NCBI RefSeq assembly: GCF_902459465.1
Contig: NC_047078.1
Span: forward strand, 9,448,333 to 9,512,332
Length of the DNA: 64,000 bases
Direction: 5' to 3'
Source: Asterias rubens
Lineage: Eukaryota; Echinodermata; Asteroidea; Forcipulatida; Asteriidae
Positions 10,401 to 19,400 of this stretch are shown here, piece after piece. The number at the start of each line of letters is the position of its first letter. Position 1 is the stretch's first letter. Both the position numbers and the translations under genes were made by a program. The notes beneath the pieces are model-generated. The model searched no databases. It was not told where the DNA came from and worked only from the letters and a program-made list of their open reading frames with translations.

Positions 10401-13400
10401 GTAATGATGTTGGAAGCGCTTTGAGAAGCCCCTTGGGTGTTAAAAGTGCGATATAAAAAAAAACAATTATCATTATTATTCTTAAATTGTGTACGTACCA
10501 CTTGGTTTTGAGCCCAAACAGAAACGACTCCGCTTGAGACAGAGGCTATGATTGGTCGAACTGGATGCCACACAACGTCCAATAGGAGCTCTCCTCTCGT
10601 TCCATGTAGGATCTTGACTAAGTTTCCGTATTTCTTCTCCCAGATGTACAGGGCATGCTGCCGAGCAGACCCTAAAATGAAATGCCAGATTTAGAGGAAA
10701 ATTTTGCAACTATCTACAATGGAAACTGGCTGGGTGAAATAGGATTCCAGCCAATGACCTCAGAGTTAACAAATTGGCACTGTACCAACTGGGTTTGGTC
10801 TGGCTAGAACTTAAACCATTAGGCGGAAAATGCCTATAGTTTGCCCTAGTACAATCCAAATATGGCAATTCTGTTTGTAGTATATCCTTTCTCATTTAAA
10901 GTCCATTGCCACTCAGTCTGATTGCAGGACGGGAGGGTCGCCCAAGATTTTTTAGCAGGCTCAAAGTTCTGTAGCACGTTTTTCCGATCAAACCCGTCTG
11001 AGCCCGTCAATGAGTTCGTAAACAGACTGTAAAAAGTTGCTACTACACCCACTCTGTTTCAAACAGTTGAAGCCTATTCGACTACATTTTTTTCACAGCA
11101 TAGTTTCGTGTACTGGGGGCTTAAGTAACAGCCACAGACGCAGACACTAGAAATTATTCTTCTCTAACCAGCAACAATGTCCACTCCCTTTGCACTCAGT
11201 TTAAGCCCGTTCGGCTACATTTTTTTGAGAATGAGTTTTGTGTGATGGGGACTTAAAGACAGTGGACACTATTGGTAATTGTCAAAGACTAGCCTTCTCA
11301 CTTGGTGTATCTCAACATACATGTATGCATAAAATAACAAACCTGTGAAAATTTGAGCTCAATCGGTCATCGAAGTTGCGAGATAATAATGAAAGAAAAA
11401 TAACGACGTTGTGTGCGTTTAGATGGTTGATTTCGAGACCTCAAGTTCTAAACTTGAGGTCTCGAAATCAGATTCGTGGAAAATTACTTCTTTCTCAAAA
11501 AACTAAGTCACTTCAGAGGGAGCTGTTTCTCACAATGTTTTATACTACATATCAACCTCTCCCCATTACACGTAATCAAGAAAGGTTTTATGATGATAAT
11601 TATTTTGAGAAATAACCAACAGTGTCCACTGCCTTTAAGTCCGATCAGCTACATTTTTTTGAGAACGAGTTTGTTGTGATGGGGGCTTTAGTAACAGCCG
11701 CCGACGCAAACACAGTAAAATTATTCTTCTCTTACCAGCAACAATGTATTCTCCATCTCCCGAGAAGCAGCATTTCTTCCAAGGAGTTCTGTTAACGAGA
11801 TCTTGAAGTTTCTGGATGGGCTCCGGTTCACCGTCTTTCCCGCACGCAAGAACCTCTCCGCTCTCATAAACACGGATGATACGATCCGCAGTATTCACTA
11901 AGAAACAGCTGGAAATATAAAGAATACAGAAGCTGTAGTGGTTTGCGGCAACACCATGTGTATATCTACTTGTTGGGTAGAGTGTGTCCTTTTGAGAACT
12001 TGTCTTGCTTTATATTCTATTACTGCGGAGTAGACGTTCCCACAAGCATTTCCCACACGCAAGGACCTCTCCGCTTTCATGAACACCAATGATACGATCC
12101 GCAGTGTTCACTAGAAAACTAAATACCAAAGCTGTGACTGTTTGTACAACTTTAATTTAGCCCATACTATGCTATGCAACGATATGCACCAAACGGAAAC
12201 AGTCATTCATTCATTCAGTCGATGCGGAGCATCGGATGATGGCCCTCCAAACACGTTGGTCCTCCATTGCTGTACGCAGCTCTTCCCGACGCAGTCCAGA
12301 GTCCCGGCACAAGGTGTCCGCATAGGTGGTTTGCGGTCTGCCTCGGGAACAGTGACCTTGAGTAGGGGCCCAAAGCACAAGCTTGCTCACTGCCAGCTCA
12401 GCATGTCTTAGACAGTGACCTGCTAGTCTCAGCCTTCTTGCCCTAATCTTGGTGCTATTAACTCTTGGTAGTCCACCGTAGAGTTCCAGGTTTGTGACAT
12501 GCCTCTCCCAATGAATCCGTTTAACACAGCGAAGCATTCTCGTATAGCAGCCGTCCAGTCTCTTCTCTAGACGACTGGCTAGTGTCCAGGACTCACATCC
12601 ATAAAGCAGTAATGATTCCACAGTGGCAGTGGCAGTAACAGTACGGTAGTTGTAATCTGTTGCGTAAAGGCCGGTTTATAGTCGGTCGCGCGATGGTCGT
12701 GCGGTGAAAATCTTGCGCGCGATCCTAAGACTGAGGCCTAAAAACCGTGTCTTTTTATGAATGCGCGTCAAGATTTCCATCGCGCGACCGACTATAAACC
12801 GGCCTTTAGGCAGTCAACTCAGATGTCATTCTTTGACTGAATTTGTTGCATTCAGCAGCCAAGTGACTTCATATTGGTGTTGCATTTTGTTGTATTTGGC
12901 AGCCAACTTTGTTTTCATTTGGCAGAGTTCATGATCCCACATATTAGCCTAGTCATCACTACACTTTATGTGGCATACTGTTGCGTACAGCAGGGCAAAC
13001 GCCCTTGATCAGTCGTAACACAAACAACATGCCTGCACAGTGCAGCAAAATCCCTTGTTGCATTGTGTTGCATTTGGCATGGTTCTCATTTCAACAAGAA
13101 TAATAATAATGATAATATCGAAGTCTTATATAGCGCACGTATCTACCAAACAAGGTACTCAAGACGCTGAGTATATACAAACTTTCAGAAAGACAGGTAA
13201 TTGCAGTGATGAATTTTGAGACCCTATAAGTTAGCACCTTATAAGGGTTTACAAGGTGCTACGACGCATACAGCAGCCACAGCCAGGAACACCGGGGCCA
13301 ACCCCCTTCTCTTTTCGAAAAGTGCACTTGGTTCTTTTACATGCGTTACACAACACATGGGACCAACGGCTTTACGTCCCATCCGGAGAACGAAGCAATG

Positions 13401-16400
13401 GTTAAGTGTCTTGCTTTAGGACACAAGTGTCATGGCTGGGGATTCAAACCCACACTCTGCTGATCAGAAACACCAGAGTTTGAATTCGGTGCTTTTAATC
13501 GCTCGGCCACGACACTTCCATGTTGCATTCTGTTGTATTTGGCAGGGTGTGTAGAGGGACCCTAATGGGGGTTGGGGTTCATAACCAAGATTGCACTAAC
13601 AGTAACCAGGGCCCAATTTCATAAAACCTGTATTAAAGGCAGTGGACACTATTGGTAACTGTCAAAGACTAGCCTTCACAATTGGTGCATCTCAACATAT
13701 GCATAAAATAACAAACCTGTGAAAATTTGAGCTCAATCGGTCATCTAAGTTGCGAGATAATAATGAAAGGAAAAAACACCCTTGTCTCACGAAGTTGTGT
13801 GCATTGAGATGGTTGATTTCGAGACCTCAAGTTCTAAATCTGAGGTCTCGAAATCAAATTCGTGGAAAATTACTTCTTTCTCGAAAACTATGGCACTTCA
13901 GAGGGAGCTATTTCTCACAATGTTTTATACCATCAACCTCTCCACATTACTCGTCACCAAGAAAGGTTTTATGCTATTAATTATTTTGAGTAATTACCAA
14001 TAGTGTCCACTGCCTTTAAGCACAAAAATTGGCTTACCATGAAATTTCTTCCTTAATAAAAACAGGATTACCAACCAAATTTCCATGTGATTTTAGCAAC
14101 AGCTGAATACCGGTAACAAGCAATGTGCAACAAATGGAAATTTGATTGGTAATCCTGTTTTTATCAAGGATGAAATTTCATGCTCAGCAACTTTTTGTGT
14201 TTACAGGCTTTATGAAATTTGGCCCAGGGCCCAATTTTATGGCTCTGCTTACCGTAAGCTAAAAATCTGTGCCTACAGAAGCAAGGAATTCAATGATTAC
14301 ATCAAGTGTATTTCATAAATTAGCAGGATCCTACTCTATACTTACTTGCCCCTCCTTGCAAACTCGATGGATTTGATAGCCGTCGTATTACTGGCTCCTG
14401 TCGTCACTTTAAACGAGGCGACTAGTTTGAAATTATCTGTTGATACTACAAGAACCTGTAGCGAAACAGGTGGAAAAATGTCTTTAAAGGCACTGCAGCG
14501 GAATTCAAGAAACGCTAGGATTAATCCTATCTCTAGTTAGGACGAGTAACCTGTCCTAACTTAGGATGGGTTCAATACATCCTAATGCCTTCCGATACGG
14601 ATCTGAACTTGTACTAAGTCTTTAAACACTAGGATCAATCTTATCTCGAGTTAGGACGAGTAACTCATCCTGTAACTAAGGCCCGGTTTATACTTCTTGC
14701 GAATGCGAAGCGAATTTGACATCAATTTGACGCCACAACATTCCTTTTACAGTGATATTCGCAAGTGAGTTGAGCAGAGTTGAACTGCTGCGAATTATTC
14801 ATTGCGAATTTGTGACGACAACATTCGCATCACATTCGCAGGAAGAATGAACCAGGCTTTAGGACGGGTTCAGTACGTCCTAATGGCTTCGGATACAGAA
14901 CTGAACTTGTCCCAAGTCTATAAGATTAATCCTAAGTTAGGAAGAGTTTGGTCAAATCGGCGGCTGGACCTGTTTGGTAATTGTCAATGATGAACACAAA
15001 AGATCACAGCGGTCCGTGAGTCTTTTTAAGTCTTCTTTAAAACGTGACCTTATCTCCTAATATGAATCTTAGCTTCCCCTCCAGCACTCCTACGTAATTC
15101 ATTCACATCCATTTCTCAATCCTTCTTAGATATTTATTTTGTATCCTGTCTGCTTAAAGACAGTGAACACTATTGGTAATTGTCAAAGACTAGTCTTCAC
15201 AGTTGGTGTATCTCAACATATGCATAAAATAACAAAACTGTGAAAATTTTAGCTCAATCGGTCGTCGCATTTGCGAAATAATAGTGAAAAAAAAAACACC
15301 CCTGTCACACGAAGTTGTGTGCGGTCTGATGCTTGATTTCGAGACGTCAAATTCTAAACTTGAGGTCTCGAAATAAAATTCATGGAAAATTACTTCTTTC
15401 TCGAAAACTACGTCACTTCAGAGGGAGCTGTTTCTCACAATGTTATATACTATCAACCTCTCCCCATTACTCGTAATCAAGAAAGGTTTTATGATGATAA
15501 TTATTTTGAGTGATTACCAATAGTGTCCACTACCTTTAAACTGTTCTGCCATCTTTTTGCTAATTATGAATTTTTGTATTTTCAGTGATCTTTATTTATG
15601 TATCTTGTGTCAGAGTAGCCGTTATGTCTTATCTTGGTATGTCCTTTTGTTTGCATGTCTGTCTGCTTGTTTGTTTGTTTTTGTCTGTCTGGCTTTTTAA
15701 AATTTATTATTTGACAACTCACCTTGCCTTTGGCGTTTCCTGAATAGATATAACGCCCACGTCTGTCGAACGATGCCACTATATTCAGATCAAACTGAAG
15801 AAAAACAAATTAATACACTAGTTAATAATAATAATAATGATAACAATAAGTAGTTACTATTTAGGGCATTTCAAAATAACCGTCTCAATGCGCTTTGAGT
15901 CAATACCATCCCTTTAATCTTTCTCAGCTTTCTTTCTCTGGAACTGCTGTGGCACTCTCCAGTGGCTTTTTCATACAAAATATCAACCTCTTCCCTCGCA
16001 GGTACCCAGGCATCTATCGTACCCATTTATACCCCTGGGTGAAGAGAATGGGGCAATTATGTAGCATCTTTCTCAAGGAGACAAGTGTCATGACAGGGAT
16101 TTGAACACTTTGATGACCTAAACCACCATTCATCTCATCAAGACTGGACTTCTGCAACAGTCTACTTACAGGACTACCTCAGCAATCACTAAACCGTCTT
16201 CAAAAAGTCCAAAACGCTTCTGCCCGCTTAACTCACCAGAACCAAATCTTCCGATCACATAACACCCCTTTTATATAATCTCCACTGGCTTCCTGTTAAA
16301 CATAGAATACAATTCAAAATCTTGCTTCTCACATTCAAGGCCCTCCATGGGTTAGCACCTTGCTACATTACACATCTTTTACAACAACGTAACATCAGAC

Positions 16401-19400
16401 CAGGCCTTAGATCATCATCATCACCACACATACTCTATGTTCCCAAAACTCGTCTGGCAAGTTACGGAGACCGTGCCTTTTCCAGCTGCGCACCGCGTCT
16501 CTGGAATTCCTTGCCAGACGAGCTGAGGGACACACCTGATCTTTCTACTTTCAAACACAACCTCAAGTCTCATCAGTTTAATTTGTCAGCTGACTAGCTT
16601 CCGGCGCCTTTGAATGGATCTGTTCCAGATACTGCGCGCTCTATAAATTTTATGTTATTATTATTATTATTATTAGAACTAGAATTCAATGCTCTTGGTC
16701 ATGACACCCTACATGTAGTTCGATATTTCATCTTCATTGTTCCTCCTACATGTTCTCTGTATATCATTTGCCAGTGAGTTGACAAACCATTCAAAAACCA
16801 TTCAACTGCAAGGGTTCTGCGGGGTGGCTCAACTGAGCACAAAAATAACTTGAGGGTAGACTGGGCCCCTGTCTTTAACCGTAAGGATAAAGACAGGCAC
16901 CTGCCACTCAGATCCAGTGATTCCATTGGATACAATGATATCATTGGATAAACGTGCAGTGACATTTGACTGTGCATCTCTATGTGAAATTAATGTAGGT
17001 CAAAGGTTACACGCCGGCTGGAGACAATCAATTTCAATATTGAATGGTTAGACAGTAGGAGGGTTGACTATTTATACTTACATCATCATCTGTAGGGATA
17101 ACGGAATAGCTCCCATCAATGTTGAGAACGATCGGAGCATGCTTCATCGGGCAGACAAGAATCTTTGCACTTCAAAAAAATAAAAGCATAAATTATACTA
17201 AATGGTAAAACGCTGGGGTAAGGTTTCCAAACTGTTCATGTTATGGGGCAATGCAATCAGTTGAATGGCCTTTTGACTGTGTTCTTTTTCTGTGACATTT
17301 GATGATACTCCTTATCATAAGCTGTGTCTCAGATTAATGTTAAGTGAACAATATTCTCAAATCTGTGCTGGGCGGCACAATGTATTTTGCTCAAAGTGAC
17401 GGGCGAAAATTGTGAGACCTGGCAGGCCTGTATGCTTCATTTCTGAAAGGGCAAGGGCACCAAGGCATTTTCTCCTGGTAAAGGGGAAATTGTAAATTTC
17501 TACTGGAGTATTTCAAGGGCACGAAGGCACGAAAGCATTGACCAGGGGGCATGGATGCACTCGCCTTCATTGCCTCCATGAAGTATCAGGGCCCAATTTC
17601 ATAGAGCTGTTTAAGCACAAAATTTTGCTTAAGCAAAACAATTCTTGCTTAGTAAAATCAGATTACTGGCCAAGACTCCACTCAATTTTTATGCTTTAGA
17701 AAGTAAACAACAGCTAAATACCAGTCACAAGCAATGTATATGGCATGACATTTTTGCCAGTGACATGCCAATAATAAGCGAGCTATTTTGGTGCTTAAGC
17801 AGCTCTATGAAGTTGGCCCCAGGCCTGTCTAGAAAGGCTCGCCCAAAAACTGCACAACATGGCTACAACACTGATTGTAAGCGCAGAATCGGCAGTAAGC
17901 AGAGCAAATGATATTGTCCAAGATTACTTACTGTTTCCTAGGGTGGAACTGAACTTTGAGGACGGGCGACGGGAATCGATATCTCTGATCACAATCACCT
18001 GTCAAGACGTCCCAAATCGATATCATGTTGTCCGTAGAAGCGCTGAGGAGTTTACGTCCATCCCGACTCCAACTAGAAAATAATTGAATAATAACACAAC
18101 TATTTAAATTTCATGTTAAGGCACATACTAGAGACAGACCGAGGCCAAATTTCATAAAGCTGTTAAGCAGAAATGACCAGCTTGAAAAAATTCTTTGCTA
18201 AGCAAAAAATTGAGTGGGGTATCAGCCACAATAATGCAAACTGAAAGTAATTTTGGCTGGTAACCTGTTTCTGCTAAGTGATACTATTCTCTGCTTTGTG
18301 GAAGCGCCGTGGCCAAGCAGTTAAGAGCACCGAATTCAAACTCTGGTGTTTCTGATCAGCAGAGTGTGGGTTCGAATCCCCAGCCGTGACACTTGTGTCC
18401 TTAGGCTCCAGAGGGAGCTATTTCTCACAATGTATTTTACTATCAACAGCTTCCCATTACTCGCTAACAAGTAGGGTTTTTATGATATTAATTATTTCAA
18501 GTAATTACCAATAGTGTCCACTGCCTTTAAGGGCGAGCCCTGCGGCAACATATATGTATGGACTGAGGTTAACTGATATAAGAATGATATAGAGAGGTTT
18601 GCGGTAACACCATGTAATGACTATCTCTAATGAGTTGGGGTGGTTCTGAAAAGAACCGTTGGTTTCAACTTGACGTTTCGATCAGTATGCTCTGATCGTC
18701 TTCTGGAGATCGCACGGAGTACACTATATATAGAAAGGTTTGCGGTAACACCATGTAAAGACTATCTCTAATGAGTTGGGGTGGTTCTGAAAAGAACCGT
18801 TGGTTTCAACTTGACGTTTCGATCAGTATGCTCTGATCGTCTTCTGGAGATCGCACGGAGTACACTATATATAGAAAGGTTTGCGGTAACACCATGTAAA
18901 GACTATCTCTAATGAGTTGGGGTGGTTCTGAAAAGAACCGTTAGTTTCAACTTGACGTTTCGATCAGTATGCTCTGATCGTCTTCTGGAGATCGCACGGA
19001 GTACACTATATATAGAAAGGTTTGCGGTAACACCATGTAAAGACTATCTCTAATGAGTTGGGGTGGTTCTGAAAAGAACCGTTGGTTTCAACTTGACGTT
19101 TCGATCAGTATGCTCTGATCGTCTTCTGGAGATCGCACGGAGTACACTATATATAGAAAGGTTTGCGGTAACACCATGTAAAGACTATCTCTAATGAGTT
19201 GGGGTGGTTCTGAAAAGAACCGTTGGTTTCAACTTGACGTTTCGATCAGTATGCTCCGTCTTCTGGAGAAAGCGATCAGAGCATACTGTTTGAAACATGG
19301 AGTTGAAACTAACAGTTCTTTTCAGAACCACCCCAACTCATTAGAGATATAGCCATTACATGGTGTTACCGCAAACTTTTCTATATATCTTATTTCCACC

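Noticed and set aside
12211-12411. Plus-strand 89-codon ORF
   Set aside because: Antisense of the LINE reverse transcriptase fragment.
14346-14350. GC-AG intron at RBBP5 exon 7
   Set aside because: GGGGCAAGTAAG can be cut as GGCAA|gtaagt, which is canonical, keeps phase and gives ARRGNCFLVN as expected.
18300-18402. tRNA gene candidate
   Set aside because: It has a B-box and tRNA-like head but occurs in many diverged copies with SINE bodies and lacks a credible cloverleaf.
18596-19260. Possible CRISPR array
   Set aside because: Units are tandem without variable spacers, the period is 141 bases, and the locus is a eukaryotic intron.
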